Source of the DNA: Asticcacaulis sp. UBA2476 | GTDB lineage: Bacteria; Pseudomonadota; Alphaproteobacteria; Caulobacterales; Caulobacteraceae | Direction of reading: 5' to 3' | Assembly (NCBI GenBank): GCA_002342035.1 | Contig: DDPE01000018.1 | Span: forward strand, 1-49,310 | DNA: 49,310 bases | In this document: one piece after another, positions 32,351 to 40,531 of the stretch | How positions within the stretch are numbered: the first letter of the stretch is position 1 | Layout of the letters: each line of letters starts with the position of its first letter | Notes under the pieces: generated by a model | Seen by the model: the letters and a program-made list of their open reading frames with translations, nothing else | The model's database searches: none | Told to the model about the DNA's origin: nothing | Position numbers and translations under genes: made by a program

Positions 32351-33794
32351 CCTCAACCTTGGTGCCGGTCGCAAAGGCTCCCAAGGTAGAATCCCATTTT
32401 TGCCCCTTAGCCGCATCATCGGCATTGGCCAGGCGGATGCTGTAACGGACGTCGCTTTTAAGGCGGCCATCAGCATCCGGAAGGGCCAGCCAGACCTGAT
32501 AGACCCCAGCGGCCAGATCGGTGGGTACAGTTAAGGTGGCGGCTATAGTGGCATCTGCACCCGGCAGCCAGCGGCGCGGATCGACACCGATCGCCTCAAA
32601 CCGGCGCACCGTCCCGCTCGCAGAATGGCGCAAAACAATCTCCACCGGCCGCGGATTATATAGCCTCGCCCAGCCTGAATTGCGCACTACGCCAGATACG
32701 GCAATCGCCCCCCCCTTGGTGGCGCTGGCCGGATGAGTAAGGCTGACCAGCCCGAACCGATAGCCCATACTGCGCTGAACCTGCGCCATGCAGCCGTTGC
32801 TGATCCAGTTATTGTGGAATAATGGCCGGTAATAGCTGTCGTTCAGATAGGTCAGGTTATAGTGCGCGCCCTCGCTCAATATCTCAGCGCAGGTCGTGCG
32901 CGGCGTCGGATTGGCTTCATCAGCCGGATTGCAGGTTTCCCCGCCAAACGGCGCCAGATCGCCGAGTGCACCGGTATATTGCTGCTGCCCCGCCCGAACG
33001 GTCGCGTTTTCATCATAGGTGCCGACATCGGTCGAGCTTGCCATAAAGCAATCGTTGTGAAACCCGATCCGGTAGCTGCCGGTCAGCGCAGCTTCTAAGC
33101 TCGGCAGGGTCGGTGTCCAGTCCTGAATATAGGGCGGATAGCGGAACTGCACAAAGCGCGTTGAAGGTACGGCATCGAGCAGTGCATCCTTGATCCGGGT
33201 ACGGTTTTCCGGTGTGGTCAGGTTATTGGATGAGGTATGCCATTCCCCCCACGCGCCGATAAACCCGGCCTGCATCACCGAAATGACATCGGCATTGCGC
33301 GCAAACACCGGCTTGAGCTGGTTCAGATGCGACAACACCCGTTCAAGACTGGCGTCCTTAGCATCACGGTATTCCGTCTCGCCCCGTGGGTAGTTATAGG
33401 TCGCGCGCACGATCAGCTTGACACCGCCTGCCCGCGCCGTCGCAAACGCCACCTCAAGTCGATTGAGATAATCGTCGGGAATGTCGGCCTCACGATAGGC
33501 CTCCAGATCTATGCGCGTGTACATCAGCCGGAACCCGGCGGCATAGGCATCAGCGACCTGAGCCGCACTCAGGCCATCCAGATTGCCGGACGCCGCCCGG
33601 TAAAAGCCGCGCTCAGGGTTGGGGTATTCCGCATTTGTGGCGCTAAAATCTGCTCGCACCGTAGTGCCTGCAGCCGGTGGCGTTACCGGGCTGGGTGTCG
33701 ACTGCGCGCCCGACCCGCCACCGCAGGCCGCAAGTCCGAACGCAAGCATCGATGCCGCCATCACCCGGCGGCCACGGTTCATGGTTTTCATCAT
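32343..33794 (-). CDS. DUF4874-DUF4832 lipoprotein
   Basis: The 483-aa protein has a lipoprotein signal (SMLAFGLAACGGG). A DUF4874 domain (about 55-220) holds NPERGFYRAASGNL, VKLIVRATYNYPRGETEY and GFIGAWGEWHTSSN, and looks like a TIM barrel with an acidic active-site pattern. A DUF4832 domain (about 230-400) and a beta-sandwich end with VYQVWLALPDADGRLK follow. The pair resembles a glycoside-hydrolase-like barrel plus accessory domain, but no activity is established. It is convergent with the halogenase and divided from the upstream TBDR gene by a terminator. A surface glycan role is inferred. Confidence 0.82.
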   Translation of the reverse strand: MMKTMNRGRRVMAASMLAFGLAACGGGSGAQSTPSPVTPPAAGTTVRADFSATNAEYPNPERGFYRAASGNLDGLSAAQVADAYAAGFRLMYTRIDLEAYREADIPDDYLNRLEVAFATARAGGVKLIVRATYNYPRGETEYRDAKDASLERVLSHLNQLKPVFARNADVISVMQAGFIGAWGEWHTSSNNLTTPENRTRIKDALLDAVPSTRFVQFRYPPYIQDWTPTLPSLEAALTGSYRIGFHNDCFMASSTDVGTYDENATVRAGQQQYTGALGDLAPFGGETCNPADEANPTPRTTCAEILSEGAHYNLTYLNDSYYRPLFHNNWISNGCMAQVQRSMGYRFGLVSLTHPASATKGGAIAVSGVVRNSGWARLYNPRPVEIVLRHSASGTVRRFEAIGVDPRRWLPGADATIAATLTVPTDLAAGVYQVWLALPDADGRLKSDVRYSIRLANADDAAKGQKWDSTLGAFATGTKVEVR

Positions 33795-33870
33795 CGGCTC
33801 CCTGCCGTTTCAGGCCTTCAGGCACAAGCCTTCGCTGACCTGCTGTCAGGCCTGAAGCATTTGATTTTTT

Positions 33871-33907
33871 GTAAAAAAAGGGCGCCGCCACCTTAAGTAA
33901 CGACGCC
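33871..33907 (-). terminator. Terminator of the 33918 TBDR gene
   Basis: On the minus strand GGCGTCG (33907-33901) pairs with CGGCGCC (33887-33881), with one G-U pair, and is followed by a run of seven T (33879-33873). It lies 11 nt after the TBDR stop. Confidence 0.72.
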
Positions 33908-33917
33908 TGGATTTGGA

Positions 33918-36731
33918 TCAGAAACGGTAGCTGAGACCCAGCTTCATCGACCGTCCGTAACGGTAGTAGCCTTGCGGCAGCAACGGATTGCCGTTGATGC
34001 TGTAGGTATTGGCTTCGTCCAGAAGGTTCTGGCCTTCAAGGCTGATATTGATATTGTCATTGACCTTATAGGAGGCATGGGCCGTAACCCAGGTGATGTC
34101 GTCGGCCATTTCGTTATAGCCGGCACCCAGCACGTTGGTCGCCGTGACAAAGCCGTCGGTATAGTCGCCGGTCACACCCGCTGAGATCGGGCCGCGCTCA
34201 TAGAACAGACCAAGCGAATAGACCGACGGCGCAATGCCTTCCAGCGGACGTTCTTCGCCGCCGACCCAGCTTTTCGACCAGTTGCGCGTATATTGCGCCC
34301 GCAGGCCAAAACCATTGGTCATGAAGTGTTGCAGGCCGACTTCGATGCCGCGCACCTTGGCATGGTCGCCATTGATCGGACGGCTGACGTTAAACAGGTA
34401 TCCTGGCACGCCGATATCCTGCCCCGGTTCCCAGCTTGTGGTGATCTGGTCTTCGATCTCCTTGCGGAAGGCCGCGAAGTTGAAGATCGAGTTGGGCCCG
34501 AAGTACCATTCCAGCGAGACATCAAATTGATCGGCGGAATAGGGTTTCAATTCCGCATTACCACCGTAAATCTGGGTAAACTCACCCCAGGATACGCTTT
34601 CGGTCGTATTTGTTGGCGCCAGGGTTTCAACCGATGGACGGGCCATAGTGCGCGCCGCCCCCAGACGCAGACGCAAGGTCTCGGTCAGGGCGAAGTTCAG
34701 GTTACCTGACGGCAGCCAGTAGGTATATTCGTTGTCCTGCGTGATGGCCGACGGATCATCATAGACGGCTGTATAGTTGAACGAACCGTTTTCGATGATG
34801 CTCAGGATTTTTGCGTCCCATGCCTGAGCGCTGGTATTGGTCTGCACGACACGCACGCCGATATTACCGCTCCAGCGGGAGCCTGACAGGTTGGCCTGCA
34901 TAAAGCCAGACCAGGTTTCTTCGGACACGCGGTAGCTTTGCAGCGGGTTCCAGACCGGGGCGGCTGCCGCGTAGTCATAGGTGCCGCCGCCCGGACGCGG
35001 GTTACCATCATAGGCCGCCAGCGCCGCCTGATAGGCGGGGATGTCAAACGACAGGAAGGTGCGCGGGAAGTCGGAACCCACCTCATCCATGAAGTTGGGC
35101 AGGGTAAAGCTTTGTGATAGACCGCTAGCGCCCAGATCACCGACATTGATGGCATAGTTTCCGGAATAGTAGTCGGCCCCGCCGGTCAGAGAATTATTGA
35201 CCAGATCGCGTGATTTTTTACGGTCGGTGCGGCTGACGCCAAACTGCACGCTCTCAACCCAGCCCCGGCCGATCGCCCAGTCCGCGGCAAAGGTCGTGCC
35301 GGTGATTTCATCCTCAATATTGTCGCCCGCCAGCGAGAAATAGTGGGTGTTGAAATCAGAATCGCTGAACTCGCCGTTAGCCAGTCCGGTCGCCAAATCG
35401 CGGCCATCATCGAAATTGACATCAACATTCGGCACACGTGCCCCGCTTAGTGAAATGCTGGCGGAGTTCGGCTGATTCATGCGCAGCACGACATAGCTGT
35501 CTTGCCCACCAGATTTACGCGATGAGGTTGAGCGATAGACATCGCCGGTCAGGGTCAGGCTGTCGGTCACCTGCCATTTGGCATTGACGCCGTAAAGGTC
35601 GGTATCCACCACGCGGAATGAGGTCTGGTTGAGCAGTTCCGGGTTCAGACGCATTTCCGGATCAGGGTTGGTCATGTCAAAGCTGGTGACGATACCGTCT
35701 TCGATGACCATGTTCGACCAGCGGCCCGGCGCATAAAGAGGATAGAACGACTGCTGATAGCCGACCTGCGGTGAATCGAGCTTGGTTTTCAGGCCATCGA
35801 CCACCAGCGTGAAGTCTTCATTGGGCCGCCATTCAAACTTGGCAGTGTAGGCGGTACGTTTTTTCTTCTCAAGGATAGAGCCAACACGGAACTGGCCCGG
35901 CCCGATCAGGCCATATTCTTCGGGATCAAGCACGCCATTGTCATTCGGATCGATGCTGCCGCCCCAGGCATTACCCCACAGCCAGCTTTCGTCGGTCGGA
36001 TCGGCATTGCGCGTCCAGCCGCCGTCATTGCCGGCCACGTCGCTGCGGTCATCGCGTTCTTCGAGCACGATACCAAACAGGACGCCGAACTTATCCTCAC
36101 CAAAGGTGTTGCTGTAGACGCCGGAGAATTTGCGTCCATCCAGTTCGGACATCTGGTTGTAGTCACCTTCGACGCGCAGAATGCCTTGCTGGCTGCGCTT
36201 ATCAAAGGGGCTGGCCGAACGCAGATTGATCAGGCCGCCGATAGCGCCTTCGGTATTGGCCGCTTCCGCGCCCTTAATGACATCGGCGCCGCTGATCACA
36301 TCCGACGGCAGCACGTCATAGGCAAAATCCCGGCCCGCACCATCGGTCGCCAAAATACGGCCGTTAAAGGTCGACAGGGTATATTCCGGCCCAAGCCCGC
36401 GGACACTGACCTTTTGGCCTTCGCCGCCCGCGGTGCGCGAAATCGACACGCCGGTGATGTGGCTCAGTGAGTCCGCGACGTTGTCGTCCGGGAACATACC
36501 CAGTTCCAGTGCGCTGATCGAATCCTGAACCGTGGCCGCATCACGCTTCAGCTTGACTGCCCGCGCCACACTGCCGCGCACGCCCACAACGGTAACCTCT
36601 TCGATAACCTCATCTGATGACACATCCGGCGCACTGGCCGTTTCCTGTGCATAGCCGGTGCCTGCCGTTAGCAGGGCGGCGATGCCTACGCTGGCCAGTA
36701 CGGCTCTGCGATAAGTTTGACGACGCTTCAT
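33918..36731 (-). CDS. TonB-dependent receptor (937 aa)
   Basis: The signal peptide ends near GTGYAQET. The plug motif IEEVTVVGVRGSVARAVKLK is typical of Caulobacterales sugar receptors. DDNVADSLSHITGVSISRTA and GLGPEYTLSTFNGRILA form the plug, and the barrel ends MKLGLSYRF with terminal Phe. Its promoter region has several AgaR-like repeats (36781-36900), placing it in the same regulon as the aga/GH cluster. It may import a second oligosaccharide of the same glycan. Confidence 0.92.
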   Translation of the reverse strand: MKRRQTYRRAVLASVGIAALLTAGTGYAQETASAPDVSSDEVIEEVTVVGVRGSVARAVKLKRDAATVQDSISALELGMFPDDNVADSLSHITGVSISRTAGGEGQKVSVRGLGPEYTLSTFNGRILATDGAGRDFAYDVLPSDVISGADVIKGAEAANTEGAIGGLINLRSASPFDKRSQQGILRVEGDYNQMSELDGRKFSGVYSNTFGEDKFGVLFGIVLEERDDRSDVAGNDGGWTRNADPTDESWLWGNAWGGSIDPNDNGVLDPEEYGLIGPGQFRVGSILEKKKRTAYTAKFEWRPNEDFTLVVDGLKTKLDSPQVGYQQSFYPLYAPGRWSNMVIEDGIVTSFDMTNPDPEMRLNPELLNQTSFRVVDTDLYGVNAKWQVTDSLTLTGDVYRSTSSRKSGGQDSYVVLRMNQPNSASISLSGARVPNVDVNFDDGRDLATGLANGEFSDSDFNTHYFSLAGDNIEDEITGTTFAADWAIGRGWVESVQFGVSRTDRKKSRDLVNNSLTGGADYYSGNYAINVGDLGASGLSQSFTLPNFMDEVGSDFPRTFLSFDIPAYQAALAAYDGNPRPGGGTYDYAAAAPVWNPLQSYRVSEETWSGFMQANLSGSRWSGNIGVRVVQTNTSAQAWDAKILSIIENGSFNYTAVYDDPSAITQDNEYTYWLPSGNLNFALTETLRLRLGAARTMARPSVETLAPTNTTESVSWGEFTQIYGGNAELKPYSADQFDVSLEWYFGPNSIFNFAAFRKEIEDQITTSWEPGQDIGVPGYLFNVSRPINGDHAKVRGIEVGLQHFMTNGFGLRAQYTRNWSKSWVGGEERPLEGIAPSVYSLGLFYERGPISAGVTGDYTDGFVTATNVLGAGYNEMADDITWVTAHASYKVNDNINISLEGQNLLDEANTYSINGNPLLPQGYYRYGRSMKLGLSYRF

Positions 36732-36780
36732 ACGGATATCCCCTATTTCAACCAGTTAAGACGACAACATGGCTACGATA

Positions 36781-36900
36781 GAAACCGAAAGCGTCACATA
36801 TCTTTCGATTTACAGCCTCATTTCAAAAAACAGGTAACTACCGTTTCGCAAAACTGTCAAATCGAAACTTAACGAAAGGAAATTAATGTCACATTTCGTT
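36781..36900. promoter_or_regulatory. AgaR-like operator repeats upstream of the second TBDR
   Basis: CCGAAAG (36785-36791), TCTTTCGATTT (36801-36811), ATCGAAACTTAACGAAAGGA (36861-36880) and CATTTCGTTGCGAA (36892-36905) lie within about 175 bp upstream of the TBDR start. On the minus strand 36880-36861 reads TCCTTTCGTTAAGTTTCGAT, two half sites in tandem. The rest of the 36732-37333 gap holds no gene that I can support. Confidence 0.55.
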
Positions 36901-37204
36901 GCGAAGGCGCCAAAATCTCACTCGCGTGAATTACTGCGTCAGTTTGGGGAAAGTCATTTCGGTCCGCCAGACCCTCACTAACCTTGCAAACATATTCATT
37001 TCTTTTGATGTCCGCTTCTCACGCACCGCTTCAAACTACGCGACGACCGCTTAGAGCCAACTCCAGTCAGGATTGGACTTTGGTGGGTAAGAAGGGATTC
37101 GGGACTGTAACCCGAACAACACACAAGGGATGGGGCCTATTTGGGGGCTTCGACCAAAATTCGATCACATTCAGAAAATTGAAATCAAAGACTTATTCCG
37201 CCAA

Positions 37205-37227
37205 TTCGAGTCACCTCTGCGGCACCA
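37205..37227 (+). pseudogene. tRNA 3'-end relic (T loop, acceptor 3' strand, CCA)
   Basis: The 23 nt match the tRNA-Thr 3' end at 1992-2014 at 22 of 23 positions; the single change is A to C in the acceptor strand. The T-stem 5' strand and everything upstream are absent, so it is not a gene. It resembles the displaced tRNA end left at the far side of an integrated island. Confidence 0.6.
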
Positions 37228-37333
37228 CTTCCCCGTTAAATAATCCTCAATTCTCATGGCCAGCGGGTGGTGGCGCCCGTCACACACGCGTCATGGCCGC
37301 ATGTTAGGGAAAGGCTTTTGCCGGAGCTTTTAG

Positions 37334-38560
37334 ATGTCCCTTGCCCACACCCGCGCGATCGGTCTGGGGGCCGCCCTGTTTGTGGCCGCACCCGCTATGG
37401 CAGGGGAAACCCCGGTTGAGGTCGGTGTGCGTCCGCTATATCTGATTGACAAGATGGCCGACGGCCCGCTCAAGGACGCGCTCAAAGCCTGCATCGGCAA
37501 GCCGGTTCGGCCCACCCTGTTCTCAATCGGCCACCGTGGCGCACCGCTAATGTTCCCTGAGCACACGGTCGAATCAAACCGTGCCGCCGCCTGGCAAGGT
37601 GCCGGTATCCTTGAGTGCGATGTCACGTTCACGAAGGATAAGGAACTGGTCTGCCGTCATGCCCAGAATGATCTGCACACCACGACTAATATCGTGGCTA
37701 CGGATCTGGGGAAGAAATGCAAACAGCCGTTTGTGCCTGCCTCCGGCACCAAATCGGCTCAGGCCGAATGCCGGACCTCAGACATAACGCTGGCGGAATT
37801 TCGTCAACTGACGCCCAAGATGGACGGCGCCAATGTGAGCGCCACCACCGCCAAAAATTACCTGGACGGCACCCCGAATTGGCGCACCGACCTTTATGCG
37901 GCTGAACCCGCCAAGACGATGACACACAAAGAGTCTATCGAACTGTTCCGCGCGCTAGGGGCCAAATTCACGCCGGAGCTTAAGACCCCGGTCGTTGCTA
38001 TGCCGTTCAACGGTTTCTCGCGGGCCGACTATGCGCAAAAGCTGATCAATGAATATAAAGAGGCTGGTGTCCCCGCCTCCGATGTCTGGCCGCAAAGCTT
38101 TGATATTGCCGACATTCGTTACTGGATCGCCCATGAGCCCGCCTTTGGCGCGCAGGCGGTTTATCTGATAGATGACGAAACCATCCCCGGACTGGATGGC
38201 ATGAAGCCATCAAGCTGGGGGTTCGACCCGGCAGCCCTTAAGCGTGAGGGCATAAACTATGTAGCACCCGCCATTACGTTCCTGCTGACGGTGGACGCTG
38301 ACGGCAAGATCGTGCCGTCACGTCTGGTCAAGGCGCTGAAAGCGGCTGATATCAAGATCATCGCCTGGTCTATGGAGCGTTCCGGCACCCTGACGAACGG
38401 CGGCGGCTGGTATTTCCAGAGTGTGTCCAAAGCCATCCGCGGCGGCGGAGATTACTACACGGTACTGGATGTGCTGGCCAAGGATGTCGGCGTGACGGGC
38501 GTGTTCAGCGACTGGCCGGCCACGGTCAGCTATTATGCCAGTTGCCAGGGCCTGAGATAA
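37334..38560 (+). CDS. Secreted glycerophosphodiester phosphodiesterase-family protein
   Basis: The 408-aa protein has a signal peptide ending near APAMAGE. The GDPD fold signature is clear: FSIGHRGAPLMFPEHTVESN (His-Arg and Glu), GILECDVTFTKDKELVCRH (Glu-x-Asp and His) and FTPELKTP (metal-binding Glu), all before residue 215. Enzymes of this family cleave glycerophosphodiesters to glycerol-3-phosphate and an alcohol using divalent metal. The protein is longer than cytoplasmic UgpQ, as periplasmic GlpQ-like enzymes are. A GGAG site is upstream of ATG 37334. It lies 74 nt before the YtcJ-like gene on the same strand. Confidence 0.87.
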   Translation: MSLAHTRAIGLGAALFVAAPAMAGETPVEVGVRPLYLIDKMADGPLKDALKACIGKPVRPTLFSIGHRGAPLMFPEHTVESNRAAAWQGAGILECDVTFTKDKELVCRHAQNDLHTTTNIVATDLGKKCKQPFVPASGTKSAQAECRTSDITLAEFRQLTPKMDGANVSATTAKNYLDGTPNWRTDLYAAEPAKTMTHKESIELFRALGAKFTPELKTPVVAMPFNGFSRADYAQKLINEYKEAGVPASDVWPQSFDIADIRYWIAHEPAFGAQAVYLIDDETIPGLDGMKPSSWGFDPAALKREGINYVAPAITFLLTVDADGKIVPSRLVKALKAADIKIIAWSMERSGTLTNGGGWYFQSVSKAIRGGGDYYTVLDVLAKDVGVTGVFSDWPATVSYYASCQGLR

Positions 38561-38634
38561 CTCCCTGAAATAGCCCTTGGCCTGAGCCGCCCCGTCATGC
38601 TTCACTTGGCAGGCAGACTCAGAGGGGCAACAGG

Positions 38635-40434
38635 ATGACAGGCGGCAAAAGGTTAAAGGTCAAGGGGCTTGCGCTTATGGCCATGGCGATAGTCAGCAGC
38701 CATGTCTGGGCCAAGCCGCCCAAGCCTGCTGATCTGATCCTCACTAACGGCAAAATCTATACGGCCAATGCCAGCGATGCCGTCACTGAGGCCATGGCCA
38801 TTACCGATGGCCGGATTGTTTATGTAGGCCCATCCACGGACGCCAAAGCGTTTGCGGGTAAGGCCACCCGCACACTCGACCTGAACGGGCGCTTTGTCAT
38901 GCCCGGCCTGATCGACGGGCATATGCATCCGCAGTCGGGAGGGCTGCGCACATTGGGGTGCAACCTTAACTATGAGCGCCTGACGCGGGCCGTGTTTCTG
39001 GCGCGGATTCAAGCCTGTCTTGATGCGAAAACCACAGCCAAACCCGATCAGTGGCTGACGGTGATCAACTGGTTTCAGCAAGACATGATCCCGACCGGCT
39101 ATGCGCCGACCCGGCACGATCTGGATACCCTGAATACCCGCCGCCCCGTGATGGTACGCTCATCGTTCGGTCATTCTATTCTGGTCAATTCGCGCGCGCT
39201 TGAGCTCGCAAGCATTACCCGTGCCACCGCCGATCCCAAGGACGGCAAGATTGTCCGCGACGATAAGGGTGAGGCGACCGGCCTGCTGGAAGAGGGCGCG
39301 CAAGGCTTGGTGCGCGACCTGATCCCGCCGCCGGATGCCGCCACCAACCTTAAGGCGGCACAGATTGCGCTTAAAATTATGAACGCCCAAGGGATCACCA
39401 GCTTTCTGGATGTCTATACCGATCCGGAGACATTGACCGCCTATACGACGATTTATAAGGCCCGCACACTGACGGCACGGGCAGCCTTTGGGGTGCTAAT
39501 CGATCCGGTCGAAGGCTATGATGCCGATAAGGCCGTGAATGAGGTCCTGCGGCAGAAACAAGCGTTCGCGCTTGAGCCCAAAGGGGCCGAACCGGGATTG
39601 CAAATCCATACCGCCAAGCTGTTTCTGGATGGAGTTATCTCCGCGCCCGCCTTTACCGGCGTGATGGTTGAGCCCTATTTCGTCAACAAAGGCACCGAAG
39701 ACAAGCCTGTCTGGCGGCCCGGCGATCAGCGCGGCCCCGCTCCCTACTTTACTGACGCGCAGCTTACGGCCACGCTGCTGAAACTAAGCGATGCTGGTCT
39801 TGACGCCCATATGCACGCCGATGGCGACGGCGCCGTCAGACAGGCGCTCAATGCCATTGAGGCGGTGAAAAGTATGCGCCCGGACGCCAATCTGCGTCCG
39901 GCCATTGCCCATGCTGAGATTGTCGATCCGGCCGATTTTGCGCGATTTAAAGCGCTAAACGCCCTGCCGATCCTGTCGTTTCAATGGCAAAAACCGGCGG
40001 CCGACACCGTTGAAGGTGCGCGCGATTATCTGGGCCCGTACCGCCATGCCATCATCGAACCGGCAGGGTTGCTGGAGATCTACGGCGCAAAGATCGTCTA
40101 CGGCAGCGACTGGCCCGTCGATGCGCTCAATCCGTGGTTTGCCCTCAAAGTCGGACTGACCCGTACCGCCAGCCCCGCCGATGCCGCCAAATATCCCGGT
40201 CGCTTAGGGATCGATCCGGGCCTGAGCCTGACGACCGCGCTAAAGGCCATGACCATAAATGCCGCCTACAGCCTGCGGGCCGAGACCACCACCGGATCGC
40301 TGGAGGTCGGGAAATTCGCCGATTTGATCGTGCTCGACCGCGACCTGTTGGCTATCGCCCCTGACGATATCGCCGACACCAAAGTGCTGATGACCATGGT
40401 CGGCGGCAAGGTGGTTTACGAGGCCGCAAAATAA
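38635..40434 (+). CDS. YtcJ-like amidohydrolase-3 family protein, exported
   Basis: The 599-aa protein has a short signal peptide (LALMAMAIVSSHVWA). Amidohydrolase motifs are LILTNGKIYTA, MPGLIDGHMHPQ (HxH metal ligands), DAHMHADGDGAVRQAL, IAHAEIVDP and YGSDWPVDALNP (Asp). The C-terminal TGSLEVGKFADLIVLDRD closes the composite beta-sandwich. The family is linked to N-substituted amides and formamides, but many substrates are unknown. ATG 38635 has AGGGGC upstream. It ends at a bidirectional terminator shared with the following TBDR. Confidence 0.87.
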   Translation: MTGGKRLKVKGLALMAMAIVSSHVWAKPPKPADLILTNGKIYTANASDAVTEAMAITDGRIVYVGPSTDAKAFAGKATRTLDLNGRFVMPGLIDGHMHPQSGGLRTLGCNLNYERLTRAVFLARIQACLDAKTTAKPDQWLTVINWFQQDMIPTGYAPTRHDLDTLNTRRPVMVRSSFGHSILVNSRALELASITRATADPKDGKIVRDDKGEATGLLEEGAQGLVRDLIPPPDAATNLKAAQIALKIMNAQGITSFLDVYTDPETLTAYTTIYKARTLTARAAFGVLIDPVEGYDADKAVNEVLRQKQAFALEPKGAEPGLQIHTAKLFLDGVISAPAFTGVMVEPYFVNKGTEDKPVWRPGDQRGPAPYFTDAQLTATLLKLSDAGLDAHMHADGDGAVRQALNAIEAVKSMRPDANLRPAIAHAEIVDPADFARFKALNALPILSFQWQKPAADTVEGARDYLGPYRHAIIEPAGLLEIYGAKIVYGSDWPVDALNPWFALKVGLTRTASPADAAKYPGRLGIDPGLSLTTALKAMTINAAYSLRAETTTGSLEVGKFADLIVLDRDLLAIAPDDIADTKVLMTMVGGKVVYEAAK

Positions 40435-40470
40435 AAAAGCCGGAGGTTTCCCTCCGGCTTTTCTTATTTA
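40431..40470. terminator. Bidirectional rho-independent terminator
   Basis: A perfect 8-bp stem, GCCGGAGG (40439-40446) with CCTCCGGC (40451-40458), is followed by TTTTCTTATTT and preceded by an A-rich run (ATAAAAAA). It can end the amidohydrolase transcript on the plus strand and the TBDR transcript on the minus strand. Confidence 0.9.
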
Positions 40471-40531
40471 TCAGACGCGCATTTGATTCCGAAAACCGTG
40501 AACACTTTTCGGCATGCGCTTTAATGCGCTT

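Noticed and set aside
37120..37227. A tmRNA or complete tRNA gene ending at CCA 37227
   Set aside because: There is no matching 5' acceptor strand, D arm or anticodon arm, and no tmRNA tag frame; only a 3' fragment is present.
36984..37307. 107-aa open frame between the second TBDR and the GDPD gene
   Set aside because: It crosses the tRNA 3' relic, has no ribosome site and resembles no family; the region reads as integration debris.
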